Shown here: positions 1 to 11,194 of the stretch, piece after piece
Layout of the letters: every line of letters starts with the position of its first letter
How positions within the stretch are numbered: position 1 is the first letter of the stretch
Assembly: GCA_033557465.1 (NCBI GenBank)
Contig: CM066037.1
Coordinates: 511,926,686-511,990,685, forward strand
Reading direction: 5' to 3'
From: Ichthyophis bannanicus
Taxonomy: Eukaryota > Chordata > Amphibia > Gymnophiona > Ichthyophiidae
DNA length: 64,000 nucleotides
Notes under the pieces: generated by a model
Seen by the model: the letters and a program-made list of their open reading frames with translations, nothing else
What the model was told of the DNA's origin: nothing
Databases searched by the model: none
Position numbers and translations under genes: made by a program

Positions 1-119
1 CGTCGGTACCGACGGAGCCTGTGCGGGAACACTCCCCAGCGTCCAATAGGAAAGCTTTTGGGAGCATCCCACAGCGCCTGTGTGCTGCCTTTCTGCCTTT
101 CTAACTCTCCCTCTTCAGT
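1..119 (+). repeat. DIRS copy 1 inverted terminal repeat, left
   Basis: This segment pairs with the reverse complement of 7089-7208. It opens with CGTCGGTACCGACGGAGCC and closes with CTCTCCCTCTTCAGTT, both of which recur inverted at the other end. Confidence 0.85.
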
Positions 120-879
120 TGCATTTATAGCTGAGACCAAAGGAGATAGTAGACAAAGAGAGAGAGCTAGATAGACACAACTCCTAGGGGAGGTGGGTGG
201 GTTGTGAAGACTTATTCCTGTTGTTCCCAGAGATCACCTGTTACAGGTGAGTAACTACGCTATCTCCAGGAACAAGCAGGAATGTTGTCTTCACATATGG
301 GGACTCCCCAGCTGAAAGATACCAGGGGGATGACCCCAGCAAGCTGCAAACACCAAGTGAGATGGGTCATGCTTCCTCCCATGGATCTCTCGCATCAAAA
401 CATGGGATGGTGGGTAGGAGTTGTACTAAGTCTGGAGCACAGTCTGGCCAAACGAGGCATCCCGACAGGAGTCCTTGTCTAAGCAATAGTGGGCTGTAAA
501 GGTGTGCACCGAAGCCCAAGTGGCTGCTCTACAGATGTCATCAATGGGCACAGAACGAATATTAGCCATTGAGGCTGCCATTGCTCTCACATTGTGAGCT
601 GTGACATGGCCTTCGAGAGAAAGTCCCTTACTCTCATATGCAAAGGATATGCAATTTGCAATCCACCTAGAGAGAGTTCTTTTGGAAACTGGAAGTCCCA
701 AATGACTAGAATCAAAAGCAACAAAAAGCTGAGAAGATTTTCTATGTTGCTTAGTTCTTTGAAGGTAAAAAGCCAAGGCTCTTTTACAATCTAAGGCCGG
801 GGTCTCAAACACGCGGCCCGCAAGAGAGCTTTGTGCGGCCCGCGACGGAGCGAAACAAACAAACAAACAAAAAAAACCC

Positions 880-1335
880 TGGCTTCTGCTGCCGCCGCCG
901 TGGCAGCGGCAGAATCAACTGTCAATTTAAAAAAACAAACAAACTGGTTTCTGCTGCTGCTGCTGCAGCCGTGGCAGCAGCAGAATCAGTTGTCCCGCGG
1001 CCCCTTCCCCTCTGCCCGGAAGAGCACTGAGTCTGCTCCATCAGCGGCAGGCTTTTCAAGCCGCAAAGAGAGTATTTCCCTCTCGCGCGGCTTGAAAAGT
1101 GAATAGGCTTAAGCCGCGTGAGAGGGAAATACTCTTTGCGGCTTGAAAAGCCCGCCGCTAAAGGAGCAGACTCAGGGCTCTTCCAGGCAGAGGGGAAGGG
1201 GCCGCGGGACAGCTGATTCTGCTGCTGCCACGGCTGCAGCAGCAGCAGCGGCCAGTTTTTTTTTAAAATTGACAGTTGATTCTGCCGCTGCCACGGTGGC
1301 AGCGGCAGCAGCAGAAGCCAGGGGTTTTTTTTAAT
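880..1335. repeat. Long imperfect palindrome inside the hAT element
   Basis: The segment reads inward from both sides as the same sequence. A CCCTGG/GCTTCTGCTGCC block with CAG/CTG-like trinucleotide runs, an ACTGTCAATTT block, a CGCGGCCCCTTCCCCTCTGCC block and a CTTTTCAAGCCGCAAAGAGAG block recur inverted on the far side. The centre lies near 1105. Short open frames across it are low-complexity alanine- and serine-rich artefacts. Confidence 0.85.
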
Positions 1336-1354
1336 TTTTATTTTATTTACTTGG

Positions 1355-1960
1355 GCTGATGGGGGGGGTTAGGACTGAAAATGGGCTGATGGGGGTTAGG
1401 AAGGACTGGAGGTGGGCTGATGGGGGGGAGTTAGGACTGGTAATGAGCTACGGAGGGGCTAAGACTGAAATGGGGCAATGGGGGGTTAGGACTGGAAGTG
1501 GGCTATGGTGGGGGGAGGGTTAGGACTGGAAGTGGGCTATGGTGGGGGCTAGGACTGGAAATGGGCAGATGGGGGTTAGGGCTGGAGGTGGGCTGATTGG
1601 TGGGTTAGGACTTGTAATGGGCTATTGTGGGGCTAAGAATGAAAATGGGGTGATGGGAGGGTTAGGACTGGAAGTGGGCTGTTGGGGGGCTTAGGACTGG
1701 TAATGGCCTATGGGGGGGGCTAGAAATGGTAATGGACTGGGGGGTTGCTAGGACTGGAAATGGGCTTAGTGGGGGGAGCTAGGACAGGAAATGGGCTGAT
1801 GGTGGGGCTAGGATAGGATTGGAAATGGACTGATGGTGGGGCTAGGATAGGAAATGGGCTAATGTGAAGATAGGACTGGAAATGGGCTGATGCGGGGACT
1901 AGAAGGGAGTGGATGCTGGGTGGGGCTGGAACTAGAAGGGAGCTAATGTTGGGGAGGATT
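1355..1960 (+). repeat. Degenerate G-rich minisatellite inside the hAT element
   Basis: Units of roughly 30-45 bp built on GGACTGGAAATGGGCTGATG followed by a G run and TTAG repeat with many substitutions and length changes. It is carried inside the transposon. Nothing coding is visible. Confidence 0.8.
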
Positions 1961-3509
1961 AGAATGGGATGGGGCTGGGAGAGTGAAATGGAGAGGGGAA
2001 AAATATTTTGTGTGGGAGGGAAGACAAATCTACAATTGACCGGGTATTGGGAGAGTAAGTGGTGATTGAGGATGGAGGGGTAAAATTTGAGTGGATGAAA
2101 TAGGAATGAGGAAGGAGCAAAAGGAGAAAGATTAGTATGTTAAATCAGATGTAGAGAGAGAATGGAAAAAAAACTAGAAGAGAGAAGAAAGGACAAATGG
2201 ACAGCAGACGATGGAGAGTTAGTAGAAGACACGAAGAAACCAGAAGAAAGTGGCTGGAACAATTGCAACTGAAAAAAATGCACAAAAGGTAGAAAAATAT
2301 CTATTTTGAATTTATTAACTGGAATATGTCAGCTCTGGGAAATGTGCATCATTAACGTCTGCGCTTTGTATGGTAACATTATGCAAATGTTTATGCAAAT
2401 GAGGCCCCGCGTCTTAAGTGGCCCACTGGTTACTTTAGAAGTCCTCATTTGGCCCTCAAAGCAATTTGAGTTTGAGACCCCTGATCTAAGGTATGAAGAT
2501 TCCTTTCTGCATTAAAGGCATGAGGCCTAGGGAAAAATACAGGAAGGTAAACCGCTTGGTTTAAATGAAAAGGCGAAACCACCTTTGGCATAAACTGAGG
2601 GCGAGTCCTAAGAACTGCAGTACCTTATCATGGTGAAATCTTGTATAAGGAGGATCTGCCACTAAAGCCTGTAACTCACTGATGTGTCTTGCAGAAGTGA
2701 GTGCAACTAGGAAGATGACCTTCCAAGAAAGAAACTTTACAGCTGTAGTGGCTAAAGGCTCAAAGGGCGGTTTCATGAGCTGCCCGAGAACACGATTCAG
2801 ATCCCATGCCACCGGCGGTGGCTTAATGGGAGGTTTTATTAAAAGTAAACCTCTCATAAATCTCACTACGAGTGGATGAGAGGAAATAGGTTGTCCATCC
2901 AGAGGTTTGCGAGAAGCAGCAATGGCATTAAGATGGACCCTTACTGAATTGCTCTTAAGACCAGAATCTGATAGATAGAGTAGGTACTCCAGAAGCAATT
3001 CGACATGCACTGTATGGGGGTTAAATTCCCTTTGAGAACACCATACAGAGAATCTCTTCCACTTAAAGGCATAGGATCGCCTTATGGAAGGCTTCCTGGA
3101 AGCCACAAGGATATCCTTTACCTGTTGAGATAGGTTGATATCTGGGAATCCTAGGCTTTCAGTAACCAGGCCCTGAGGTGCAGGGACTGGGGATTCGGGT
3201 GCAATAGCATCCTGTTCTCCTGGGAAAGAAGATCTGGAGCATATCCCAACTCCAGAGGTGTGGCTTGAGAGAGACGCAGAAGCAGAGGATACCACGTCTG
3301 CTGCGGCCAACGTGGAGCTATGAGTATCATATGACCTCTGTCTCTCTGAAGTTTGAACAAAGTTTTGGGAATGAGGGGAATGGGTGGGAAGGCATAGAGG
3401 AAGTCCCAACCCCAATGGAGGAGGAAAGCATCCATTGTCTGACAGTTTTGAGCCGGAATTCTGGAAGAGAATCGGGGAAGTTTGGCATTCTGTGGACTTC
3501 CAAAGAGGT

Positions 3510-5116
3510 CTATATCTGGCGTTCCCCAGATTCGAAACACTCGAGCAAGCTGGTCTTTTGAATGCCCGGAAGATATACCACTAGGAGGTGGATTTGAAGC
3601 TCTCTGGCGAGGGCCCACAGTCGCAAAGCTTCGTTGCATAATGACAGAGAGCCTGTTCCACCCTGCTTGTTCACATAGAACATGGCTACTTGATTGTCGG
3701 TCTGGACCAGAACTGTCTTGTAGCTGAGATGGGCCTGAAAAACTCGGACAGCATGGAAAATGACTCTGAGCTTTAGGAGGTTTATGTGAAGACAAGCCTC
3801 CTGTGGGGTCCAGAGATCCTGAGTTGATAGATCGTGCAAGTGAGCCCCCCAACCCAACTTGGACGCATCTGTTGTTAGGGTGGTTTGGCATAGAGGCTGT
3901 TGGAAAGGAGAACCCACGAGAAGGTTTTCCAGTGACTGCCACCATTCTAGGGACAAAATAAGACGTGTGGAGTTTCTGATTTTGTCCGTTAACCGACCCA
4001 AAGCCTGTGTCCACTGAGAGGATAGGGTACACTGGGCTGCTCGCATATGAAGGCGAGCATAGGGAACCACATGGACTGTGGATGCCATATGCCCCAGAAG
4101 CTGAAGCATCTCCCGAGCAGTCAGGAAGACCTTCATAGCTGCTTGGGAGGCCAGCTGTACTATACGAAGACACCGTGGCTGTGGTAGGAAAGCCCTTGAG
4201 ACTGCCTTGTGTCTAGACGAGCCCCTATGAATTCTAGAGACTGAGAAGATGCGAGATGAGATTTTGGTAGTTTTATGACCAGTCCCAAGTATCGAAGGAT
4301 TCGCACAGTGTGAGAAAGAGCGAAGCTGACTTCTGGAGCTGTTGATGCTCAAATGAGCCAGTCATCCAAGTAAGGGAAGACGAATATTCCTAGAGTTCTT
4401 AGGAATGCTGCTATTACTGCCATGCATTTCGTGAAGACTCTTGGGGCAGAAGCCAGACCGAAGGGAAGAACCCTGTATTGGAAGTGTCTTCCCTGAAAAA
4501 GGAATTGAAGGAATTTCCTGTGATCTGCATGGATGAGAATATGCATATATGCATCCTTTAGATCTAGAGAACATAGCCAGTCCTGACTCTGAAGGTATGG
4601 CAGGAGTGTTCCGAGGGAGATCATTTCTAATTTTTCCTGGAACAGATACTTGTTTAATTCCCTGAGGTCTATTATAGACCTGTGTCCCCCTGTTTTCTTT
4701 GGTATGAGAAAGTAGGGGGAGTAGAATCCTGTACCCTGTTGTGGTATGGATACCTCTTCTATTGCTCCTTGAGTAAGAAGTGATGCGACCTCCTGACCCA
4801 AGAGATTGGTGGCAGGAACCTGAGAATTGAACTGTCTTATTGTAGGAGGGGGCGTACTGTGAAAATGAAGTCTGTACCCCTCTCGTACAATGGACAGAGT
4901 CCAGTTTTCTGATGTTATTTGTTGCCATCTTCTGGGAAAATGGCATAACCTTCCCGGGATGGTAAGAGGTTCTGGACCTTTCAGGGGCAGAAAAACTAAG
5001 TTCTCTAGGAAGGAGTCAAAGCCCCTGAGGAGGCTGAGTCTGTTGAGCCAGTTAAGCTCTTGGAACTTGTGGCTTCCGCTGTTGTCTGTTCTGTTGTTGT
5101 CCCCTTTGGAGAACAT
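3510..5116 (-). pseudogene. DIRS copy 1 reverse transcriptase/RNase H
   Basis: The minus-strand frame at 5116-4349 encodes a DIRS-type reverse transcriptase. It contains the PKKTGGHR block, the LDLKDAY block with the first catalytic aspartate, LPFGLASAPR, and the YLDD catalytic box near 4360. The frame then stops. The following frame at 4352-3510 encodes an RNase H region with TTDASKLGWGAHL and QTDNQVAMFYVN. One frameshift close to the YLDD box therefore separates the two halves. The product would copy DIRS RNA. Broken here, it is a relic. Confidence 0.87.
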
Positions 5117-5344
5117 GAACTGGACAGTGTCCCTGATGGGTGTAAGATGGGTAAAATTTCTTTCTCTTGTTGAAAAAGGGTTTCTTGACTGACTTTTTCT
5201 TTGCTGGATTGGCTGTAGACTTTGATAGTCTGTTCAGGGTAGTATTTTCAGATTCAATCTGATTAGCCTTGTCTTGCCAGTCCTTGCCAAAGAGATTTTC
5301 TCCTGTGCAAGGAATATTGCCCAGTTTATCTTACACCCATTGTT

Positions 5345-6842
5345 CTAAGTCTGATGCCAGGCAATACGACGTGCACCAGTGGAAATAGAAGATGTTCTCC
5401 TAATGCATTCAAAGCAATCAAAGGTTGCACGGTTTACAAATTTTGAGACATCCTGGGCATGTTTGACCAGAGTAAGGAATTCCCCCCTTTTTTCCTCAGT
5501 GAGAAGAGGGCTCATGAGCTCCAAGTCACCTGTAACTTCTTTGAGGAACATTTCCATATAGAGAATGTAGGAGCTAATCCTGGCTGCCAACATGGAGGAT
5601 TGGAAACATTGACACCCAAAGGCATCGAGAGTCCTCAATTCACGGCCCGGAGGATTGGAAAAATGTGTTTTAGCACTCTTAATCCTATGCATCGCCAATT
5701 CCACTACCATTGAATGGTGTGGTAACTGAGTCTTTTGAAAGCCAGGACAGCTTGGAACTCGGTACATGGTATCAAGTCGAGAGTGTGGAGACACCGTCAA
5801 AGGAGTTTCCCACATTCTTAGCATAAGATCATGCAAGATTCTGTGAATAGGAAGAGTAGCTGCCTCTTTAGGAGTCTTAGGGTACTGAAGAATTTCTAAT
5901 TCTTCTGCTCTAGGTTCCTTCTCTGGAGTCACTGTGATTGCAAGATCTCAAGCTAAATCACGTATAAAATCCGGGAAGGACATGTCTTCTGGAGGAGACA
6001 TTCTTCATTGAGGAGAAGGAGATGGATCCCCCGGAGAGATAGCTCTAGTACCGGCAGTCATCAGTGTCATCGGAATCGGATGATTCAAAGTATCTCTGTG
6101 CAGGGTGTTCTTGCAACGCACGGTACCGGTATCGCTCGAAGTCGGTATCGGGGTGTCTCGGTACCAATCTGTCGATACTGAGATAGACTCAAGGCTCGGC
6201 ATGGGGGGAAGCATACCCACCAAGGCACTCGGTATCGGTACCGGTACCTGTGGAACCGTCTGCAGCGGTCTTAGCGGTACAGAAGCTGCTAAGAGGGCCG
6301 CTAGACTGCATTTGATAGTGAGGATTCTGTGATCCACCGCTCCTGCCGATGCCTGGGTGTCGGTACCGGTGGAAGTGGCTACAACCCCAGGACATGCACC
6401 AGTAGTTCTGCAGAGGTAGAAGCCTCTGGAACATTCTGGAGCCCCGTTAATGCTTTGGAGATCGAGGCCTCCCGCCGGGCTGTTTTGCCGGTGAACTTTC
6501 CTCGAGGGCAACGCCAGTGGCATCTCGATACTTGGAAGGAGATCTACCCTTCGAGGACCGGCCAGTCTTAGAAGTCTTAAGTTTAGTTACCTGAGATCCA
6601 TGGGAAGAAGATGAAGCCCTGACAGACGTCGATGCAACTGACATCGTATCTGCGGCAAAAAGGGTACCAAGTTTTGCAGCTCTATTCTGCAGGCCCCTCT
6701 TGGTCATCTATCTGCAGGAGAGACACTCCGATGGAGAATGGTCAGGACCTAAACACTTAAGACACCATTCCTGGGTGTCGGTGACGGAAATGGTACTGCC
6801 ACATTTAGAACATTTCTTGAAACCACTAGCTGGTTTCTCCAT
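5345..6842 (-). pseudogene. DIRS copy 1 gag-like ORF1
   Basis: A methionine at 6842 begins a short cysteine/histidine-rich segment (KKCSKC, KCLGPDH, ECLSC) that also occurs at the start of the gag of DIRS copy 2 (KKCDRC, RCLGPDH, ACGLC). It resembles a zinc-binding motif. An in-frame stop follows at about 6710. The frame reopens with a serine- and basic-rich stretch (6707-6447). The downstream part at 5932-5345 carries LMLRMWETP and PGRELRTLDAFG blocks, which recur in copy 2 near 42400-42134. Stops and frame changes make it non-functional. Confidence 0.75.
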
Positions 6843-7088
6843 GTCTGAAGAAAAATGGGCCTAGTGCCCAAAATGGCACCTAACCCCGGGAGGGGAAAGG
6901 CCCCTAAAAGAAAATCTTTTAGAAAACTAGTTTTTTGGGGGGGGGGGGTTGAAAAAGAAGAAAAGAGAACCGGCGATACCGGTAGGCGTCGAAGAAAGGC
7001 AGGCGCGACCACAAAAAACAAAAGAATAAGGATACATTTTTCTGCGGTGACAGGGTATGCGTACTGTCGGCTCCACGGAAAACAAAAA

Positions 7089-7251
7089 ACTGAAGAGGGA
7101 GAGTTGGAAAGGTGGGAAGGCAAGCACGCAGGTGCTGTGGGATGCTCCCAAATGCTTTCCTATTGGATGCTGGGGAGCCTTCCCGTGCAGGCTCCGTCGG
7201 TACCGACGATACCCCATATGTGAAGACATTCCTGCTTGTTCCTGGAGATAT
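7089..7251 (-). repeat. DIRS copy 1 inverted terminal repeat, right, with outer tip
   Basis: 7089-7208 is the inverted partner of 1-119. 7209-7251 is the outer tip, ending in the TGCTTGTTCCTGGAGAT block. That block is repeated inverted near 263-300, and a close relative ends DIRS copy 2 at 43923. Confidence 0.82.
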
Positions 7252-10200
7252 GAATGTGCCGATGGCTCTTTGAATTTGTCTGGATGTCAGAATCTATTAT
7301 CTTGCTCTGACTGAAGCTGCTCTTTGCCGCCCTTAGAAGCTGCTGCCTAGTCTTGCCTGATGGTTGGACCATCCCTGGTACAACCCTAAACAATGCTATA
7401 GAGAGGGGTAACCTGCACAGAGCAGCAGGTACCACCCTCGCCACCTTACTGGGCAGTCTAGATGAGCCATGCTGGCGTGCGGTAACTACCATATCCTCAT
7501 GATAACAGTTACTGCAGACCCCGAGCAAGCCATTGCCATGCATGAAAACACACATTACCTGCTTAGCGCACTTTAGTAAAAGGGCTCTATGCAGTTTTGC
7601 AAAGTCCCATACTCTGCTTTTTTATTTGGATGTAGTTATTCTGTTTGTATTTATTTATTTTAAGTGCCATCAGGTCAGTCCTGACTCCTGGCGACCCAGC
7701 AGCTGCTGAGTTTTCTTGGCAAGGTATAACAGGAAGTAATTTGCCAGGCCTTTTCTTCTGAGGCAATAGAGGGTAAAGTGACTTGCCCAGGATCACAAGG
7801 GGTGCCAGTGGGAATCAAACCCAGATCTCCTGAGTGCGAGGCGGTTGCGCTCCTCCACTATTTTTATGTTAGCCTGTTTTTATTTGTTAATTTGTTCAAT
7901 GATTTTTCTGTTGTTTTATTGCTTTAATTTGTATGTATTTTTTAATTGTACTCTCCCTAAGACATTATTGGTGTAATGAATAAGCAGAATATAAAACTTT
8001 TAAATAAATGAATGAATACAAACCTACAAACTGGTATACTGTAAATCTAGACTGGATTAGAAAATATATGGAAACAGTAGCCCTGATTGTCCTATCGTCA
8101 TTGTTCTTATAGAATTATTATCTTGTAGCTGAACATCAAATTACAGGGTATAAACATTTTCATTTATACGATTTTTCAGTTTATTCTTTATGCTTTGGCT
8201 GCTGTTTTTTCCGTTATATCTAAGAGACAACCAAGGGCAATAGCTGAAGAGCGGTAACTGAATTTACACATACACCTTCAACTCCAACTCAAATCCTTTT
8301 AAAAGTGAGCATACTCCATGTTAACAGTAATTATTATTACATGTCTGTATACATTCCTGGTAAATTGCTTGTTCTGATCCCAGAAAAGTCTGGACTCCTT
8401 GCAGAGTGTAATAACTTAATTGGACCAACCAATGGAATATTCAGATAGTGCTTCAAATGAGCTTTCTAGACCACACCCATCCCATCTCCAGCCCTCTTTA
8501 TAATATGTAAATGAATGGTCTCTTTTATTTTGCATTATAAAGAGACAGTCTTCTATATTCAACAGCACGTGCACACATCCATCCCCAGTCAACAATTACA
8601 TGCACTCAGACATCGGCAAGTGGGAAGTTGTTGAAAAGAATCATTTCAGTTAGCAAAGGATTAATTATAAATAGAAATAATTGTAATTTGGTATAAAACA
8701 GTTTTTGTTAAAGTTAACATTCTGAGCTATTAAAAAGAAAAATGCATTAATAGTAGTACCTGGTTCACAATTAATATTACCAGTGGAGCTTACTGGGGTA
8801 ATAGTAAAGGGTAATATGCCCAGTCCAGTACCTGGCAGAATTATTAGGAATATCAGTCTCTTGTAAAATAAAACATTTGAACATAAATGACATGTTGATT
8901 AATTCTTACACTGCCATGTGTGTTTTTCCTTCCTTTTTGGGAAATGCAAGGAGCTTCGCCATACGTCATAAAAATTTAGAAGTCTTATGGCCACTGAAAA
9001 TATGATTGCTAAGCCTACACATTAACTTCTAACATCTTCCTCATTCCCAGAGAGCGGAGGCATCTTATAAAGAAACATCTACAACCGAGGACCGGATAAC
9101 AAATCGAGCCACCGACACAACACTTTTAAGGGGGTGGGCAGGGGTCATAACATTTGAATTATGGCAAGGTAAGAATTAAATTCATCAGCTCACTGCTGCA
9201 TGCATTTAATCAAACTCCGCTCCAAGACTGTTTTAGGCCCTTTACAATCCCAGGAATTAGGAGGCATTCTTAAGGGAAAATCTGCGTTACTGCTGAGCAC
9301 ATGCTTTTAGTTACAAATAGTCATGATAATAACAACAATTCCAGTCTTAATAATTAGGCAGGAAGGCAGCAAGTGCTTGACTCTCACAGCCACATCCAGC
9401 AAAATATTTCTGAAGCATAACTCTGTCTTTCCTGTTGTGAAGGCTAGGGGGAGCACTCTCTCAATGGGGCAATCCAATTTTTAGAAAATCAAGAAATGCT
9501 GCTAGCCTTCAAGGAAATACTGTGTAAAAATTATGTGCTGGAGTATTTCAATAGAATAAGCTTTGTTGAACACTCCAGGTGAAAACAGCAGCCACAGCTC
9601 TATACAGGTCTGCAACAGTCAACTCCACCTTGCTGTGCTTTAAAAAAAAAGACTACAGAACACACAATGCTGCAGGAAATTGTATGAATTCTAGATCTTG
9701 AACAAGCTATATTGTCAAAAGTTTAAAGTTATGACAGTCACTGATTTTATTTGGGGTGGGGGGAGGATTTTTCAGCGCTTTGCCTTAAAATCTTGCTGGT
9801 CGAAGTTCATAATGTTCTAAACATGAATGAAAACAATTCTGTTTCATTTATGGACCAAGAATCCATAAATATTGGAGGGGGCCAGGCTTCCTCTGAAATG
9901 TTCCGTGATCTAATGCACTCAGACTTAAACTACACTTTCTAAGGGCCTGGAGATAGCAAGCGGGTTGAGAATATGATTGCTCCTTTAAAAACATTTCACA
10001 CTATTAATATGGCTGCAGTTAACACCACCCACTGAAGTGACAAAGTGCACCCATGTCAACTACAATACTGACAATAAGCACACGTTAGTAACCCCATGTG
10101 TGCAGTCAATGGCCAGTTGTCTTCCCTAAACCACCCATTTCCTGCCTCATCGTGTGCTAAGCTGGGAGTTTTAAAGCGCTGACTGTTTTAGCACATGATA

Positions 10201-10758
10201 GCACTTACCGTGGTCCTGTGCTAACACGCATGAACCAGTGGCACAGTTTAGTAAACGTCCTTAAAAGGCCTAAATTATTAAGTTGTGGCAAATACATTTT
10301 TGAAAAAGTAAAATGCTGGACTATGTATTATGAATTGAATGGAAATGAGTTTTATAGCTACAATGAAAATGTGAGAACATTCTTTTTTATTTTATTTAAG
10401 CTACCCTGAGAACATTTTTTGTATTTTTTGTATTCATGCTACTTAAAGTGTCTTTTCAAATCAATAAGAACAGTAACAAAGTTGTGGCAATCTTTTAAGT
10501 TGCCCCTTCTGTCCTCTTCCCTGCACTGTAATTTGAAGAGATTGTATTTATACTCCAGAAGGACAGAGTTAAAATCCCCATATCTGCAACACATAAAGCA
10601 AGGCCTGTCAGCGCTAGTTGTTAAAGACATACAATATGATTTGCGAAAGGCATGCTTTATTTTCCCCGCCTTTTTAACCACCCAGCAATTGAGTTAAAAA
10701 CCACAGCTCTCCAAAACCCAAAGCAAAAGGTAGCCAAGGAATGCAATCTCTCACTTAC
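7252..10758. other. Stretch downstream of the last visible exon; one SINE and one LINE-like tail, otherwise unrecognised
   Basis: Besides the SINE at 7645-7858, a short tail-like stretch (about 7870-8018) ends in AAATAAATGAATGAAT and resembles a LINE/SINE 3 prime end. A motif GCGCACTTTAGTAAAAGGG near 7566 looks like one end of the MITE family described elsewhere in the window. I searched the minus strand for a cystine-knot exon of the host gene and did not find one. The remainder shows no gene, repeat or motif I can name. Confidence 0.5.
7645..7858 (-). mobile_element. SINE with tRNA-like head and RTE-like tail (family 1)
   Basis: Read on the minus strand it starts with a tRNA-like promoter region (GGTTTGATTCCC as box B). 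It passes through the CTTGTGATCCTGGGCAAGTCAC body and ends with GGGTCGCCAGGAGTCAGGAC followed by a TAAATAAATA tail. The same order occurs at 61165-61380. The tail resembles the 3 prime end of the RTE element at 12184-12232. It is a retroposed SINE, not a tRNA gene. Confidence 0.8.
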
Positions 10759-10804
10759 AAGTCTTGCAGCATTCTCCATTAAACATCTCTATGGTTCCTC
10801 CATT
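10759..10804 (-). CDS. OTOGL: OTOGL-like gene, exon 14 of the visible series (46-nt microexon)
   Basis: A pyrimidine-rich acceptor (TTCATTCTTTTCCTAG) precedes this exon and a consensus donor GTAAGTGAG follows it. It encodes NGGTIEMFNGECCKTC, with the last codon split after one base. The CC-x-x-C pattern is the close of a VWC-type module and in this family comes just before the C-terminal cystine knot. Its frame joins the exon at 23274-23393 exactly. At 46 nt it is very short, so the call rests on splice sites, phase and cysteine spacing together. The gene must continue to the left, but no cystine-knot exon was found in the remaining 10.7 kb. Confidence 0.72.
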
Positions 10805-11194
10805 CTAGGAAAAGAATGAAAGAAGATACGTTTAAAAAAAACAAACTGCCAAGCTCAATATTTTTCTCTGAAGAACTCTGACCTGTTCCCATGAGACTCT
10901 ATGTACTAAGTATTTTTTGTATCGACACAAACCTTTGCTAAGTAAACCCCTACATTTGCTCCATTACAGCCAAATAAAACAATGGGGCCCTTTTACTGAA
11001 TGCCGCCAAGAGTTAATGCGCATTTTAGCAAGTAGTAACTGGCTGCAGTGAATCCTAATGGCCAGCTACCAACTGCTGAAACAAACATTAACTGGCATGC
11101 TATTGTAGACAGTGGGCCGGCGGAGGAGAAGCATGGGCGTGCAGTTACGGTGGCACTTAACACAGGTTTGTCCAATGATACCTCTATAGGTGGC
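10805..11194. other. Intron segment with a MITE-like end and the left flank of the RTE insertion
   Basis: GGGGCCCTTTTACTGAA at about 10983 matches the terminal repeat of the MITE family found complete at 54512-55026. No right partner is evident. The 15-bp sequence ACCTCTATAGGTGGC at 11180-11194 is repeated at 12233-12247 and brackets the RTE fragment. Confidence 0.5.

Larger units (their letters stand above)
797..2483. mobile_element. Non-autonomous hAT-type DNA transposon inserted in the DIRS recombinase
   Basis: The insertion is 1687 bp and is flanked by an exact 8-bp direct repeat ATCTAAGG at 789-796 and 2484-2491, the duplication length made by hAT transposases. Its left end reads CCGGGGTCTCAAAC and the reverse complement of its right end reads CAGGGGTCTCAAAC, so the terminal inverted repeats differ at one of 14 positions. 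No transposase-like frame is visible. The interior is a long GC-rich imperfect palindrome (about 880-1335), a G-rich tandem repeat (about 1355-1960) and an A-rich right part. It presumably moved with a transposase supplied in trans. Confidence 0.85.
426..3415 (-). pseudogene. DIRS copy 1 tyrosine recombinase, split by a hAT element
   Basis: The enzyme would join a circular DIRS cDNA to the genome. The N-terminal and first catalytic part is encoded at 3415-2492 and includes a region resembling SARR-x-SEL, here read as SARHISEL, so one arginine position is altered. The C-terminal part is at 788-426 and shows the H-x-x-R motif in TAHNVRAM and the catalytic tyrosine in HTFTAHY. Between them sits an unrelated insertion at 797-2483 with an 8-bp duplication of recombinase sequence (789-796 and 2484-2491). 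The upstream half also loses frame before reaching the insertion, so the gene was probably broken more than once. The first codons of the open frame entering 866 come from the inserted element, not from the recombinase. Confidence 0.85.
1..7251 (-). mobile_element. DIRS-like retrotransposon, copy 1 (outer left edge lies off the window)
   Basis: Read on the minus strand, the element has a gag-like region (6842-5345), then reverse transcriptase/RNase H (5116-3510), then a tyrosine recombinase (3415-426). This order is characteristic of DIRS elements. The ends are inverted: 1-119 matches the reverse complement of 7089-7208 with only scattered differences. A further outer segment at 7209-7251 is repeated in inverted form near 263-310, as expected for DIRS internal complementary regions. 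DIRS elements integrate through a recombinase and leave no target duplication, and none was sought. All three genes carry stops, frameshifts or an insertion, so this copy is dead. Comparison with copy 2 at 33477-43923 suggests that about 60 bp of its left end is outside the window. Confidence 0.88.

Noticed and set aside
831..1334. Alanine/serine-rich small proteins in GC-rich DNA
   Set aside because: They fall in the palindrome of the hAT element and reflect trinucleotide-like runs.
10439..10681. Minus-strand frame after a good acceptor as the cystine-knot exon
   Set aside because: Too few cysteines and no cystine-knot spacing, and no matching phase to exon 14 could be shown.
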